Positions 39,233 to 52,684 of a stretch of 64,000 bases of DNA are shown here, in pieces; the stretch's first letter is position 1; every line of letters starts with the position of its first letter. Where the stretch lies: assembly GCA_036971475.1 (NCBI GenBank), contig JBAIZL010000002.1, forward strand, positions 132,899,740-132,963,739, in the 5' to 3' direction. Made by a program: the position numbers and the translations under genes. Origin of the DNA: Prosapia bicincta (lineage: Eukaryota > Arthropoda > Insecta > Hemiptera > Cercopidae). A model generated the notes under the pieces. That model worked only from the letters and a program-made list of their open reading frames with translations. It was not told the DNA's origin and searched no databases.

Positions 39233-39792
39233 TAGGGATGGGCCGATTCCAATTCCAGGAATCGTCAATTCTAACGGTATCGAGCAGTCCTCGATACTTG
39301 ATTCTCCATTGATTAAAGTGCCGATTCCAATTCTTGTTTTTATAATTGTTGAAATACGTGTGCGGTGTAATATATATATATATATGAAAAATAATTAACA
39401 ATCAACTATGATTTATTTATGTATTAGTTGCTTTGATTGAATTAAACGATTAAAGCAAATGCCGATTTGATATAACAAAAATATTATTATTTACAACACA
39501 ACAACAAAGACAATTGGAAGCATTTCTGATCCGATTGTTTGTCACTCTTTTTTAACGATATGTTTCTTACATTTCCAGAAATTCCTATTCATAAATCGAG
39601 GATGAACGTTTTGTATAGCCTTTTAGGCCTACATTAAAACAGAACTTTCGAAAGGCTTCTTCATATGACCAAAATAGTAACTAAATATTAGTACAGAATA
39701 TAAAGTAGGCCTACATAACATAAAAAAATCGAGAATAGGAAGAAAAATTTTAGAATCGAAATCAAAAATTTTAGGTATCAACCACATCCCTA
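39233..39792. mobile_element. hAT-like MITE
   Basis: Termini TAGGGATGGGCCGATTCC and (right, reverse complement) TAGGGATGTGGTTGATACC resemble hAT ends. Flanking 8-mers ATAATTAA (39225-39232) and ATAAACAA (39793-39800) match at 6 of 8 positions, an imperfect 8-bp duplication. The interior repeats GATTCCAATTC and GAATCG motifs and has no transposase. Confidence 0.68.
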
Positions 39793-39800
39793 ATAAACAA

Positions 39801-42284
39801 TAATGACTAATCTAATAATGACATCCCTTATAGTTTAATCTAAGACTGTATTTTTCCAAAATGTAAAGACACTTAAAGCATCTGCTGACAAAAGAATTCT
39901 GTATTTCTAAAATGAGTTATTAAAACAATCATCTCAAAATTGTAAAACTGGATTATATTGTCTTCGGATAATGGCCTAAAAGACAGCAGCATCTATGTAT
40001 TCGTATGAGATTTTCTAACAGAACTTAGACGCTACATCTACAGTTTGCCAAATTTTTCACAACAATACCCTGTTAAATAGGATTTTTCTAGACAGTAAAT
40101 ATGAAACTTCTATAGCAAATAAATGTATATAACCGCCTGTCCCTCCAGTTCATTGTCCCAAGTGAATATCAGCTTTATATATCTACAGAAAAAAGATAGG
40201 AAAGGGTACACTTGATTACTAAAGTTAAAAACGAGAATGTTGTTTAAATTAGATTGAGAACATCTGCTGTAATTATATTATCCTCTTCTAATAAGATTCA
40301 AAATTAATTATTTAATTGCCACTAAATAATGTGTTTGCTAGAACCTCATAATTCTTCTAGCAAATATTTACTAAATTCGTTATCTTCAACTTTAGAATTG
40401 AAATAAATGTTGAAAAGTGTATTTATTGTTTTTCTTTTAAGCTATCTCATACAAAAAGATTTTAACATTTAAAACTCAGTTTTTGGTTCAGTGCTACTAT
40501 ATTACATTTCTTAGTAAAATGACTTTTTTTTCATTTATAAGATCTTACCTTTGAAAATTAAAAACTATATTAGGCCTTTTCTGTAATTATGAAAACCTAC
40601 ACAGTGAAATTTTACTTCTAAAAATATAAAAGATTGAAACTTTTTACTCGATTCCTGTAAAAAGTTTACTTTCCCGAATAAATCTGTAAGAATATAATTG
40701 AATATAAAATAACATAAATACAAGTCATACGGAGTGAGAAGTAAAATAAATTCTACTGTTTAATTTCTGCCTCTATAGATTAAAAAACTGAAACAGTATG
40801 AAAGATCAATGATGCCTGGACTATTGTTAACTTAGTTTTTCTTTTAGTAAAAAAATAAGAATTCAGTAAACCAAAAACTAATTTTGACCTCTGTCAAGGC
40901 TGTAATAATCACAATTTTCAGGTAAAATTATTTCAGAACTTTTTTTGTAAAATCAACTACGGTATTTCTAATTTAAACTGAATTGTCATATCATACCATG
41001 CCACACACTCTTTATCACCTGGCACTCAGTCTCCGTCAATAAGAAACAACAATCTACTGATACAAGAACATTTATCCTAAATAATTCTTAGTCACTTATT
41101 TACTAACAAAATTGATTATCCTGGAAAAATTTTGTATACAAAAATTAAGTAAATTACTACTGTTAGAATTTATGAATCATTTAAACCTGTTATTAAACTA
41201 TCAAATTCTTAATGAACATGTAACACCAATATTACTACTTCTACAAGAAAAGACATTTTTCTGAAGAGCTATTATCACCTATTTACCAACAATATATTTA
41301 CAAACAAACCCCATTATCCTACAACAATCTTCTACAAAAAAAAAAAAACTAGGCAAATTATTGGGTTAGATAATTACCAAGTTATTAAAGAGATATGTGA
41401 TTTTTTTCACATTAGTAAACATATAAGAAAATGCTTCAATATCATGGAAGACAGATACAATACCACTAGTAACTGAGCTGGTACTTCGATACAAATGAAA
41501 TTTATTTCACTAGAGTACTAATTATACTCTGTAAAGACAAAAACTTAAGGAATATGATTGATGAATATATAAAGAAAGTTACTTTCAATATTGTGTTGCA
41601 TAGCAATAATCGTAAGATTCATGATTAGCAGTGACTAAGTCATGATGTATAGTTTAAAAAATTAATAAAATACAATGATACATAAATGATACATGATATA
41701 TAAGTATACAAACTAAACAATCAATTATTTAAACTGAGGTAAACATCCAGAGCTAATGCACATTTATTTTTTTTAAATTTATTTGCTGAAAACTCACCAC
41801 AATAATCCAAAAGCTCATTGAAGATTTTATTTATATTATTCACATTTAATAAGAAACTCCTAAAAATGTAATCAAATATTTAATCATATACAGTATATTT
41901 TATTAACACAGTTTTTAATACTACTGTTATAACACCGTAATACTACTGTTATACTACTGTTGTAACACAAATTAAATAAACTGTTGTTTAACAAATGAAA
42001 TATGTTTTTTTATAATTTTATAAATATAAAAATTCATTTATAGACAAAAAAGTAATAAGTTTATTTAAAAACCTTAATTAAACTGCTGTTTAAATATACA
42101 ATTCAATAACTATAAAATATATTAATAGAAAGAATGGTTTTATAAATGTGGGAATAAAATAACTAGTTGTTAAATTATTTTTATAGGGATAAATTTGCGA
42201 AGTACTGATGATTTCTAACAAAACTGAGTAGTTGTTAAAATAGCATACAATATCAAAAGCATAGAGGTAAAATTTTCTACAGTA
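39801..42284. other. Intronic stretch, nothing recognised
   Basis: Very AT-rich sequence, with no exon-like frame, array or transposon end seen. Confidence 0.5.
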
Positions 42285-42602
42285 AAAATATTCGTGAAAA
42301 CTCCAATATCACAAAAATAATAAAAAATAACTAATTTACAACTTACCTAAGGTTAAACCCTTATGTACATTTCGATGACCATGTCATCATCGTCGGAGGG
42401 TTTTATTACAAAAATCAGCCTAGGTCAGTCTAGTTTGTAATTTATTGTATTCTAGATTGTAATTTTCAAATAATTCTAATGAGACCCTCTGACAACAATA
42501 TGGTCATCGAAATGTACATATGGGTTTTATATTGGGTAACTTGTAAATTAATTATTTTTTATTATTTTTGTAGTATTGGGGTTTTCGTAATATTTCTAAT
42601 GC
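42285..42602. repeat. Foldback repeat with GTCATCGAAATGTACAT arms
   Basis: Left arm about 42285-42415 and right arm about 42484-42602 are imperfect reverse complements with a loop of about 65 bp. The minus-strand left arm reads GATGATGACATGGTCATCGA then AATGTACATAAGGG. The right arm reads CTGACAACAATATGGTCATC then GAAATGTACATATGGG. The arms differ at many sites, so this is an older copy. Confidence 0.83.
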
Positions 42603-45304
42603 TAAAATAGTGTTTTTACCGCTTCAGGTAAGTGACCCAACTTGCATGATGAAATAATTTCCCTTTATTTTCCAATACCACATTATGTCCTTACCTGGAC
42701 GCAACCTAATTCTATCTAACCTTACTTTTCCTTTATCTTGGAAGAGGATGTAACTGGTAGATCGATCGATATTAAGTCTAATTCTGATACACTATTTTGC
42801 TCACATGGTGTTATATTTCCCCTACATCTTGATAAGTCAATTTTATGCCCCTATATTAATCTTACTTATATTCACAAACCTTCCCTATCCTTCATATAAC
42901 TAGACTTATAATGGCTGATATCCATAAAACCACTTGTGGTAAAATACTTTCCCTTCATCAAGACTTTAGAAATGAGATACTTTAAGGCAGGATTAGTAAA
43001 GTGATTAAGAACAAAAATCTAGAAGGAAAGACAGTTGTTCTATTTGCTGATATCATAACTTTTGTTGGCCTATGACAGTAAGTGAGAAAATAATGTGTAA
43101 TGCTATTTTTGGGAAATCCTAGGAAAAGAAATCGTATGTTATGTGTGGAGCTAATACTGTGTCTACAGATTCATATAAATTGTGTGCACTTAATAGGGAG
43201 TGTGGAAGTATACGAGTAAAAATTCTTCCAGTATGAACATTTATGAACATTATACAGTATACTGAACATTATGAACATTTATACAGAAGCAATTTTGTTA
43301 GTTTACAGGAGTTGAATCTTAGAAATTATTATAAGGAACAACCAATCTCATTTTCCTGCAATTTACTGTATTCCAAATATTATTACAATCTAACCACATA
43401 TTTTATGTCTCAAAAGAATGTCTTTTGAGAAAAGCCTTGCTTTATGTTTTTATCCATATCTGAAACATTTCAAGAAGCTATTTTCCGGACAGAAAAAGAT
43501 AACAAGTCTCCAACTGAACCAACTTAGCACGTTAGTTCTCTGAAAACCACAACAAAAGATAAATGGGAAAGGATCATTTCTACTCCTGTAAAAAATTAAA
43601 TGTCTTTTGTTGTATGGAAGAAAAAGGAAAGTAATTGAACAGGGTTTGATCTTCACGCTTAAAACCTTTTACCAAATATTTCTATTTTATGATGAAATAG
43701 AAAATAGCTGCCAATGTAGCACAGAAATTACAGTGGATTTTACGACAAACAATGAAAGCGTACAAAAGCATTAATTACTGAAGACTTGACTGAGTGGAAC
43801 AGAGTTGGTAAAGACAAGAAACCAACTCCTATTGAAGAGAGGTGGAGTCAACTTGTCTGCAAGTAAAACAGTAAAAGGACATTTTTATACATTATTTTTA
43901 ATTTGGTTAAGTTCTCTTAGTGTCTCCCAGGAATAAATGCACCATGAGGGAGAGTATTTTCCAGTGAATAAGATTCAATCTGCTTCAATGAATAATTATG
44001 GTCCGTTTAAAAATAAAAGCTGCAGTTATCTTTCTTAATAAACTAAATCTTGACTACAAATTTGAAGTGTTTTATAAGATACGTATAAAATATTAGAGAA
44101 TTTTAGTAAAATTTGCTGTTCTAAGAAGTAAATTATTGCAGAACCTTCGAAACAAATATAAAATAAGATACAGAGCTTATAGTTCTGTCTTTAATATTTT
44201 AGATATAATACATACAATGTAATCAATAAAGCCACATTTAAAAGAATTTCTCACATTTATAGCTTAAAAACCTTGTTTTATTTTATTAAATTATTTATCT
44301 TTATTTACTTTGATATCAGTAATCTATAATTACAAACCTATACAGAACCTGTGTTTCAAGAGGTTGTGGCAATTTTTGTTGTTTCAAGGTGTATTTTATA
44401 CTGCAACTATAAAACCCCTCTCTCAGCCATTATAATATTTTTAATTATTTTATAGTACACAACCTATGTTTGTCCTATTAAATAAAGCGACTTTACTTGC
44501 AAATTTAGTGTTATTTTTATTTTACACCTTTTACAATAATTATAAAAGTAAAACAAAATAATTAAAATTAATTTGATTTTCAACAAAAAAAGGTACATAA
44601 AGCCAAGCTCATGTGTGTTTCACAATATATATTGTAATGAAGAAGCAACGTTTCACTGTTTCGTCTAATTTTTATTTTTGTAACTTTTTTGGGGTAACAA
44701 TGAGATCAAGTATTTGTACGATTCAGTGGAAAATAAAATAATACTTTCATAATTGTTAGAAAAAAAATTATGATTTTAATTAATATAACTTGATATTTCA
44801 ACTGTCATTCATTATTTTCTAAGAATTGATACCTAATTATTCCACCACCAGTTTAAAAATTGTTTAAGCAGCGTTCTACAACAAAGTGTTTGACTTGAAG
44901 CCATATGATGTTCATACAAATAGACAAATAAAGCAAACATAAAACGTAAAATAATATTTAAAACATTTGGTTTAATCATCACAATGCAAGAATTATAAAT
45001 CAATTACAGGCACGTCACTATTTAAGTAAGGGAAAACAATACAATAATTTCTGGAACTATTTTTTTACAAAAGAAATTCATATCATGTATTTTGTTATCC
45101 AAGACAATAAGCATAGCTTCAAGATTGTTATGTCATAATTTCACTAAGTTTAAAGAAATTGTTGTTAAACAAATTAACAATTTGCCAAACTTATTTATAA
45201 CTTGAGTAAAGTTTTCAAAACTAACGAAATATTTTTGTGATAATACTAGGTGATTTTCATGAATGTCTCAACAAAAATGGCTAAGTGTAAAAGTAGATTT
45301 ATTT
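42603..45304. other. Intronic stretch, possible unidentified pseudogene pieces
   Basis: Between 42950 and 43880 there are short protein-like stretches in shifting frames (for example GKTVVLFADIITFVG at about 43027 and LTEWNRVGKDKKPTPIEERW near 43788). I cannot assign a family; they may be an old retro-copy or transposase. The rest is featureless. Confidence 0.3.
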
Positions 45305-45305
45305 G

Positions 45306-45345
<40 letters not shown>

Positions 45346-45349
<4 letters not shown>

Positions 45350-45472
45350 TTGTTTGGACTAGGAGACTGACAGACTTACCTTGGTAAGAGTCCACTCTGT
45401 AGTCTTGAGTCAAGACTACAGAGTGGACTCTTACCAAGGTAAGTCTGTCAGTCTCCTAGTCCAAAAAATCTA
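45346..45472. repeat. Minimal family B palindrome, about 63-bp arms
   Basis: Arms 45346-45408 and 45410-45472 pair around G45409 with one mismatch seen. They hold only the outer tip of the longer family B elements (GGAGACTGACAGACTTACC, AGAGTCCACTCTGTAGTCTT), so this is a deletion product keeping both ends. Confidence 0.93.
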
Positions 45473-45499
45473 AATAATCTTTACCAACCAAAACTAACC

Positions 45500-45557
<58 letters not shown>

Positions 45558-45561
<4 letters not shown>

Positions 45562-45741
45562 TTATTATTACTTGTAAATAATTTTTTCCACCTCTCCTCA
45601 AGTGCAATAATTTTAATTTATGTGATGAGGCACCTTTCAGTCACTTGACCATTGCCGAATCACTCGAAGTACTTCCAGGTAATTAAGGTAAAATTATTGC
45701 ACTTAGTGGTAGAAAAAATTATTTACAAGTAATAACAATAA
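45558..45741. mobile_element. PLE family A terminal foldback
   Basis: Inverted arms (about 45558-45616 and 45688-45741) contain the family A end AAGTGCAATAATTTTA. The loop has GATGAGGCACCTTTCAGTCA then CTTGACCATTGCCGAATCAC, matching the termini of the PLE unit at 59403-60825. Confidence 0.85.
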
Positions 45742-45790
45742 CTTCATAAAGTCAGTGCAACGGAAAAATAATGGACAACGTGAAATATCA

Positions 45791-45824
<34 letters not shown>

Positions 45825-45827
<3 letters not shown>

Positions 45828-46046
45828 TTTTTTGGACTAGGAGACCGACAGACTTACCTTGGTAAGAGTCCACTCTGTAGTCTTGAAATAGAAACACATA
45901 AAAGCACTTAAACAATGATATATTTCAACCACACAGTGGTCTTTGTCAATCGAAGAGAAAACACAAAAAGAAATATGAGAGAATGAAATCAAATAAATTG
46001 TAATCACAGATTGTGTAAAGTAGAAATCAGATGTCACAGATTAAAG

Positions 46047-46098
<52 letters not shown>

Positions 46099-46107
46099 TG
46101 TATTGGA

Positions 46108-46161
<54 letters not shown>

Positions 46162-46391
46162 TTAATCTGTGCATCTGTTACATCTGATTTCTACTCTACA
46201 CAATCTGTGCTTACAATTTATTTTATTTCATTCTCTCATATTTCTTTTTGTGTTTTCTCTTCGATTGACAAAGACCACTGTGTGGTTGAAATATATCATT
46301 GTTTAAGTGCTTTTATGTGTTTCTATTTCAAGACTACAGAGTGGACTCTTACCAAGGTAAGTCTGTCAGTCTCCTAGTTCAAAAAATCTAA
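45825..46391. repeat. Family B palindrome with (TA)n centre
   Basis: Arms about 45825-46048 and 46160-46391 are nearly exact complements. The centre is two TA runs around TTGTTTGTATTGGAAACAAT. The sequence is a closer version of the 10479-11163 palindrome. Each arm has GATTGACAAAGACCACTGTG then TGGTTGAAATATATC, that is, box, hairpin and GAAA. Confidence 0.93.
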
Positions 46392-46420
46392 ATAATCTTT
46401 ACCAACCAAAACTAAACTAA

Positions 46421-46512
<92 letters not shown>

Positions 46513-46514
46513 AT

Positions 46515-46811
46515 CCATTGTTTTTCCGTTGCACTGACTTTATGAAGTTGTTGTGTCAACAATTTAATGAATCTACAAACAACATATACAGAAGACATAC
46601 TATTCAAAAACATTATACACAAGACTCAAGAGGAAACATGTATGACGTCAACAACTACCAACACGACGGACCGAACATCCACACCAGAAAAATTGAAAAA
46701 AGTAATCAGTGATTCGACAATGGTCAAGTGACCGAAAGGCGCCTCATCACACAAGGTAAAATCATTGCACTTAATGGTGGATAAAATTACTTACAATAGT
46801 AATATATTAAC

Positions 46812-46815
<4 letters not shown>
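46515..46815 (+). pseudogene. PLE family A 3' fragment
   Basis: It begins with the family A tip (CATTGTTTTTCCGTTGCACT). It then holds a stretch whose codons parallel the C-terminal end of the PLE frame at 60353-60718 (LMNLQTTYTEDIL-KNIIH). It ends with GATTCGACAATGGTCAAGTG, ACCGAAAGGCGCCTCATCAC and the TTATCCACCATTAAG complement. It is a truncated copy of the endonuclease C-terminus plus terminal region. Confidence 0.82.
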
Positions 46816-46844
<29 letters not shown>

Positions 46845-46850
<6 letters not shown>

Positions 46851-47062
46851 AACAAAAGTCAAAATATAAATACAAGAATTATATTTGAATTTACAATTCA
46901 AAGCTTTTCGTTGGCTAACAGTACCAACATCATCAGGAATATTAAACAATTAATGAATTGTTTAATATTCCTGATGATGTTGGTACTGTTAGCCAACGAA
47001 AAGCTTTGAATTGTAAATTCAAATATAATTCTTGTATTTGTATTTTGACTTTTGTTCTTTAT
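46845..47062. repeat. Near-perfect palindrome with CTGATGA-hairpin-GAAA arms
   Basis: Arms of 107 bp (46845-46951 and 46956-47062) pair around AATG with no mismatch noticed. The right arm at 46970-47006 reads CCTGATGATGTTGGTACTGT then TAGCCAACGAAAAGCTTTG, where GTTGG/CCAAC forms a stem immediately before GAAA. TA tracts flank both sides. Confidence 0.95.
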
Positions 47063-47087
47063 TAATACACATGAATACATATTGCGA

Positions 47088-47148
<61 letters not shown>

Positions 47149-47171
47149 TGATAGGTATTCCTTCACGGATG

Positions 47172-47423
47172 AAAAAATATGATGAATAGTTATTATCGGG
47201 AGTACATCGGGAGTTCATTCTGTAGTGCATAAAACCGCAGTTTCGACGTTTCGCTAGAATCTCATCTAGCATTGACGGGGTGAACCCAACAACAGTTGAA
47301 GAGCGAGTCAACTGTTGTTGGGTTCACCTAATCAGTGCTAGATGAGATTCTAGCGAAACATCGGAACTGACATTTTATTCACAGTAGAATAAACGGATGT
47401 ACTCCAGATAATAACTATTCATC

Positions 47424-47428
<5 letters not shown>
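47172..47428. repeat. Foldback repeat with CTAG-hairpin-CGAAACG arms
   Basis: The arms (ATGATGAATAGTTATTATC at left and its complement at about 47408-47427) enclose a central CAACAGTTGAAGAGCGAGTC / AACTGTTG hairpin. The plus-strand right arm has GTGCTAGATGAGATTCTAGC then GAAACATCGGAACTG. The minus-strand left arm has the same with GAAACGTCG. Confidence 0.88.

Positions 47429-47432
<4 letters not shown>

Positions 47433-47510
<78 letters not shown>
47433..47510. repeat. (CA)n microsatellite
   Basis: About 78 bp of uninterrupted CA, directly after a short TATATA at the foldback tip. Confidence 0.97.
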
Positions 47511-47515
<5 letters not shown>

Positions 47516-47519
47516 TATA

Positions 47520-50420
47520 CAAAATACATATTCATTTTGCTTTCTCATATCTTGATAATATTATTTTGCAATTTTCAGAAAATATGTGATTTTATTAATC
47601 TATTTCTTGTTCATCTACTTATTTTAGCATTTTAAAAACGGTTATGTTTTTATGTGAAAAAAAGTACTGCACTTTCTACTAAGTCAATATCATGAATTTA
47701 TATTTTTATAGTCATTGTTATTAATTTGCTGAATATATAAAAAAAAATTTGTTAAAAATATGCTTATAAATTGTATACCATTGTATTCTACACTGGAAAC
47801 AGATTATATATGCATATGTTACTTTACATATAAAATATATATGTGTTTGAGTATTTGGAATAAGTACTATAAGAATTGTAAAAATACTTAAACAGATAAA
47901 GGACTGATAACAGCTAGGCCATCAGGCTGTCAAATAGAGTGTCAAAACAGTTGAGTTGATTTGTAGAATTGTTATTAGTGCTTGCTGGTGGTGGTAAACT
48001 GGTTGATTTTTTTTGTTTATGCTGCTTGTCAGTTATTTATGCAACTATTTATTACCATAGAGATATCTATACAAGATCTCATCTCTACAGAGATTTAAAC
48101 CTTACTAGGGCATTCTTCTGAGTAAAAGTATAGTAATACATTTTCAATGCTGATTCCAAAATCTTCTACATGGTGGTTTCAGAACTATTCATCTATTTCT
48201 AGGGGCTGAGTTATTTATTTACAATGTTCTTCTGAAGGATATTTCCTCTGGTCAAGTTATGACCTTCAGTTTTGCCCTCTGCTGCTTAGTCTGTAAATTG
48301 TTATTATAGATTTTACTGCTTCAATTATCAGCTTGGGAGCATTATTTGTAACTTTTCTCTTTACATATGATGGAATTATTTAGTTTTTAACTGCCATATT
48401 GCTTTTTATTATAAGACGCCGTAGAAGACAAATAAAACACCAAGTTTTGGACCAAAAATCTGGAAATACATCATCGCATCAAATATAAGACAAATCCTTT
48501 TTTCAAAATAATCCTTGTTTTTTCACCAACTCATTTAAATGTTCAACTTACAGTTTTACTGAAAAATTTTAAAATGCTACTACTTGGAAACTCTTTTTGC
48601 TTAATGTAGTACCCTATTTAGATACATAAAAGTCAATTGAGAAACATTGGAAAATTACCTACATGAAAACACAAAAAAATTTAAGAAAAAGCCAATCACC
48701 TAATTCTGGTAACCTTGAATTACTTTCATTGTAAAATGAACCATTATTTAAAGAGCAAACTATTGTTCAGAAACAAAACACCATTTACAGAGTAATCAGT
48801 TAAATAGACTAGAGCAGGCATCCTAACTACACTGCTATGAGATCATTTTTTACGGCCCTCAGACAGAAATTATATTACTATGCTCAAAAAATATTATGTG
48901 TTTTTGCGTCTACATTCTGTCTGTGAATCTACGTTTAGTAAGCATTCATAAAACACAAGTACAGATCTAGGCTAACGAGTGAGAACATAGAAAACATTTT
49001 GAGAATTTCAGTTTCTTCCCAACTTGCTAACATAGTTCCCATATTACAGAGCTGTGAAAGATTTCGCCCATCGGCTCAGAGAACTAACAAATTCAGTTAT
49101 TCCTTGAGTATAATAAAGTACGTTTTCCTACTCTTTTATATCCAAAACAGTTGATTTATTTTTGTGATGTAACAAACTTATGTTATAATCATACTGTTTG
49201 CAAGTTATTTAATGCTCCTTATACTTGTGGCCCTGAGGAAAACTTGGTGCAAACTATTTTGCCCTTTAAGGAATCCTAGTGAAAACCCATGATCTAGAGC
49301 ATTTGAAATGTAACGGTTATTTTTTAATAATACTTCTATTTCTGGTGAATTATTTTTCTATGCACTTGAGCTTGCAACTTCAAATTCTTTCCAAGAGTGT
49401 AATAATAAATCACCTGGAAGTAACCATTTGGTGTATTTGTGCCTCATGTTGTACTCAATGGTTTATTAATCGAAACATCGGAAGACTGAAGCCAACTCGT
49501 TATATGCCTCATGGAATTACAAGTTTTGCCCCTTGAAAACATTCTTGATTTGTGGCCTAAAATTCATCAAGGACAAGCATGTGGGTTCCTTTCTCAATAC
49601 AGCTGAATATTCTTTCTATAAAACTTGGTACATTGCAACAACTAAATTTCTTTTCCAAGTACTATGCAAAGAAATTTTTTTCTTGATTTTTTTATACAAA
49701 AGATATGAGGGACTTCATTCAACCTGTATGTACTTATAAGTTTACCCTTTTTCCAACATTTCAAGATTGATATACAATTTATATTTGTGGTCTATTCTGC
49801 TAGCAGTCTAAATTTTCTACTACAAAATTCTAGGGAACTACATTTATTGGTTTTATTTATGTAATATTTTTCTCCAAAACTATTATCTGGTTCAAGATTT
49901 TTTTTAAAATTTAGTAATTATAGAGGCTCTCTAAATGCCCCTTCAAATAATTCTGTTGGGAACATACCCTCCATACTGATAGTTCTGAAAGTTTTGCAGA
50001 ATGTATTAACCAATTTATAACACAGAAAATGATACTGATAATAAGTTCACTAGTGTTCATCTGTGTTGACTGTTCCAAAGGATTTGAAATTAAAAAGAAT
50101 GACTTATTTTTAAAATTGTCTAGAATAAATAAGTCAAGTTCTGACTTCAATATTTGATATTAGATAATTATATTTTTTAATATTGTATTTTACAAAAGTA
50201 GGGGGTGTACTGATGAACAGCTTGATGCTTGACAATTATACAGTAGCTACATCATTAGATGAGCTAGGAGAAATTATTATGTACTGCAATTATACAAATA
50301 TTAACTAGATTAATAACTTAAAGCTAATTACAACTGTGTTAGAAACAATTCTTTCACAATATTATCAAAACTACTTAGTCAACAATCGTTTTTGTATAAA
50401 TTATTGAATATTTTTAAAGC
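47520..50420. other. Intronic stretch, nothing recognised
   Basis: No splice-bounded frame, array or paired termini seen. Short open frames (for example about 49279-49739) look like chance or unidentifiable remnants. Confidence 0.5.
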
Positions 50421-50629
50421 TGCTTGATGTAATCATCTTGAATTCACTGATTAAACTATATTTTAAAAAGTATTTAACTAAGTGAATACGTAATGGCTTA
50501 TTTGCTGACGCGTTTCAAAACTTTCGGTCCTACTAGGAGGGTTAGCTTCGTAAAAGGAACGAATGTTTTGAAACGCGTCAGCAAGTAAGCCGTTACGTAT
50601 TCACTCAGTAAGTACTTTTTAAATATAGC
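50421..50629. repeat. Foldback repeat, copy 2
   Basis: It shares about 60 bp of left flank and the arms of copy 1 at 26281-26480. Here the arms (GAATACGTAATGGCTTATTT, GCTGACGCGTTTCAAAAC and complement GTTTTGAAACGCGTCAGCAA) are better matched and extend to GTGAATACGTAA on both sides. Confidence 0.88.
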
Positions 50630-52396
50630 AATATTTTAAGGTGATTTTCTGTGATAGTAAATACTGATAAATGTTAAAAGTATTGTTTTCCATCAGTTGA
50701 CAATTGTTTGGTACATGTTATCCAATCTATATCAAGACGATATACCTCGACTTGTAAGACAAAGAATAAAAGAAATATACTCCATACAACATTTTGAAAA
50801 ATCAACACATAGTTACAATGGTTCTAACATATTCAGAGAGCAGTTCTAAAAAGCACTAAATACTTGTACAGACAATTTTAAAAATATCTGTGCTTAAAAC
50901 GCATAAATGTATATTCCAAAGAATGTGTTGACATTTTTCTTTGTTTTATTTCGTAAATGTAGTTAACTTTTATTTATTTTTAAAAATAATTTCGTACCTA
51001 TGGTATAGCCTACATCTGGCTATTATTTCAATACAAAGAAATCAAGAATTTCTAACAAGTTTGTTCTCCCATCGGAACCTAAAGAATTAGACTTTTTCAA
51101 AATATATTTTTAAACAGATTTGGTCAACAAAATTCTCACTGAAACCAAAGAATATTACGACTTTGTGTGTAAAAATACTACCATTTCTGACCATTAAAAA
51201 CTGAAATTATGAATTGATGCTAATGTTAACAAAATGTATACTTTCATAAATATTTAATATTTTTATAATAAATATTAAAAATAGTACAATAAATAAAAAA
51301 ATTAGAGTAAAATCAAAGGGAGAATTTTTAAAAAGTTTTAGAAAATCGTCCAAAATTATGTTGCTCCAAGGGGATTTATCAGGGCATGCATGTGTTGCTA
51401 ATCAAAGGGTTAAAGCTGTCCATGTTGTTAGGCAGTTGCTAGAGAAAAACAATGAAGCCAATAATGTTTTAAAAGAGATGAGAATAAATAAAATGTTAAC
51501 CACAGTGAAGCCTTTGGGGTAGCAGATACGAATGAAGAAATAGAACAAAATATATGCCTGATACTGTTCCAGCGAGCTGTTTTGTTTAAATAATAATATT
51601 TTTTGCAAATAGAAATATTTTTTTAAATTTCAGACACTATATCGCTTGTTTAAAATGAAAGTTTTATTAGCATATGCTACTGACATTATATATTTTTCAG
51701 TAATCATAGCAAATTGTTAAGATAAACCACACTTCAACTACTTCAAACAAATTAACAAAGCACCACTACACACCTAATTTTAAAAATTTAATCAATTATT
51801 TAATCATTTCAATCAATCAATATATTTATAAAATGACTCCCACGGATAAATAAATATAACAGAAATATTTAAATCCATATCAATAAAATATATATAAAAA
51901 AGTGTCATGCAACAAATAACTAACTGTAATATCTATATTTATTATACAAAACTAGGTACAGAATTCCCTCACTATTCGTAGTTTTGATATTCGTGATTCT
52001 GATTATTACAAGTTGGCTCTTCCAACTTTTGTCACAGAAAACAATTTCCAAAGATAGTTGATTTTCTACATTTTGTTAGATTACTGGTGCGTTCAAAGGG
52101 TATTATTCAAACCAAACCTGAGCAGATTAAGGAATCAGCAGACAAAAAAAAATTTTTTAAGATCAATTTTTGTTAGCAAAAATTAAGGCTAGATGCTGTT
52201 TTGGAAAATATTCCTGTTACCTAAGTGAATTCAGTGGCATGCCAAGGGGAGGCCTAGGCCCCATGTTGGACATAACCTTGCAACTGATTGCTAATTTTGT
52301 TTATAACAAATTAGCATTATTTGACATGTCAACTATAGATATCAATTTCAGACCAGCGACCTACCAATGTTGTTTTATTTATAAATATATATGAAG

Positions 52397-52397
<1 letters not shown>

Positions 52398-52482
<85 letters not shown>
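52398..52482. repeat. (GT)n microsatellite
   Basis: About 85 bp of pure GT inside the Tigger-like element 4. Confidence 0.97.
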
Positions 52483-52486
<4 letters not shown>

Positions 52487-52684
52487 ATAAAAACATAACG
52501 GTAGATATAAAAAAGTGTGTTGAGGTTAATTTATCTACAAAAATGGATAAACATGAATACAAAGTGAAAGGTAATTCAACTAAATGAAATTAACCGATGT
52601 TTCTTGATTTTGGCCGATGTTCTTGGCAGGAGAATTAGTGACAAATTGTATTAAATTTAAGATACTAAGCGTATTTCTAAACTA

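Larger units (their letters stand above)
45305..47146. repeat. Cluster of (TA)n tracts separating foldback units
   Basis: Pure or nearly pure TA runs lie at about 45309-45347, 45504-45557, 45793-45825, 46049-46094, 46107-46159, 46421-46508, 46816-46846 and 47092-47146. Nearly every gap between them is filled by a palindrome or PLE fragment listed separately. Confidence 0.93.

Noticed and set aside
48400..48530. Possible pogo-type MITE end (ATAAGACGCC)
   Set aside because: No matching inverted end or TA-bounded partner was found.
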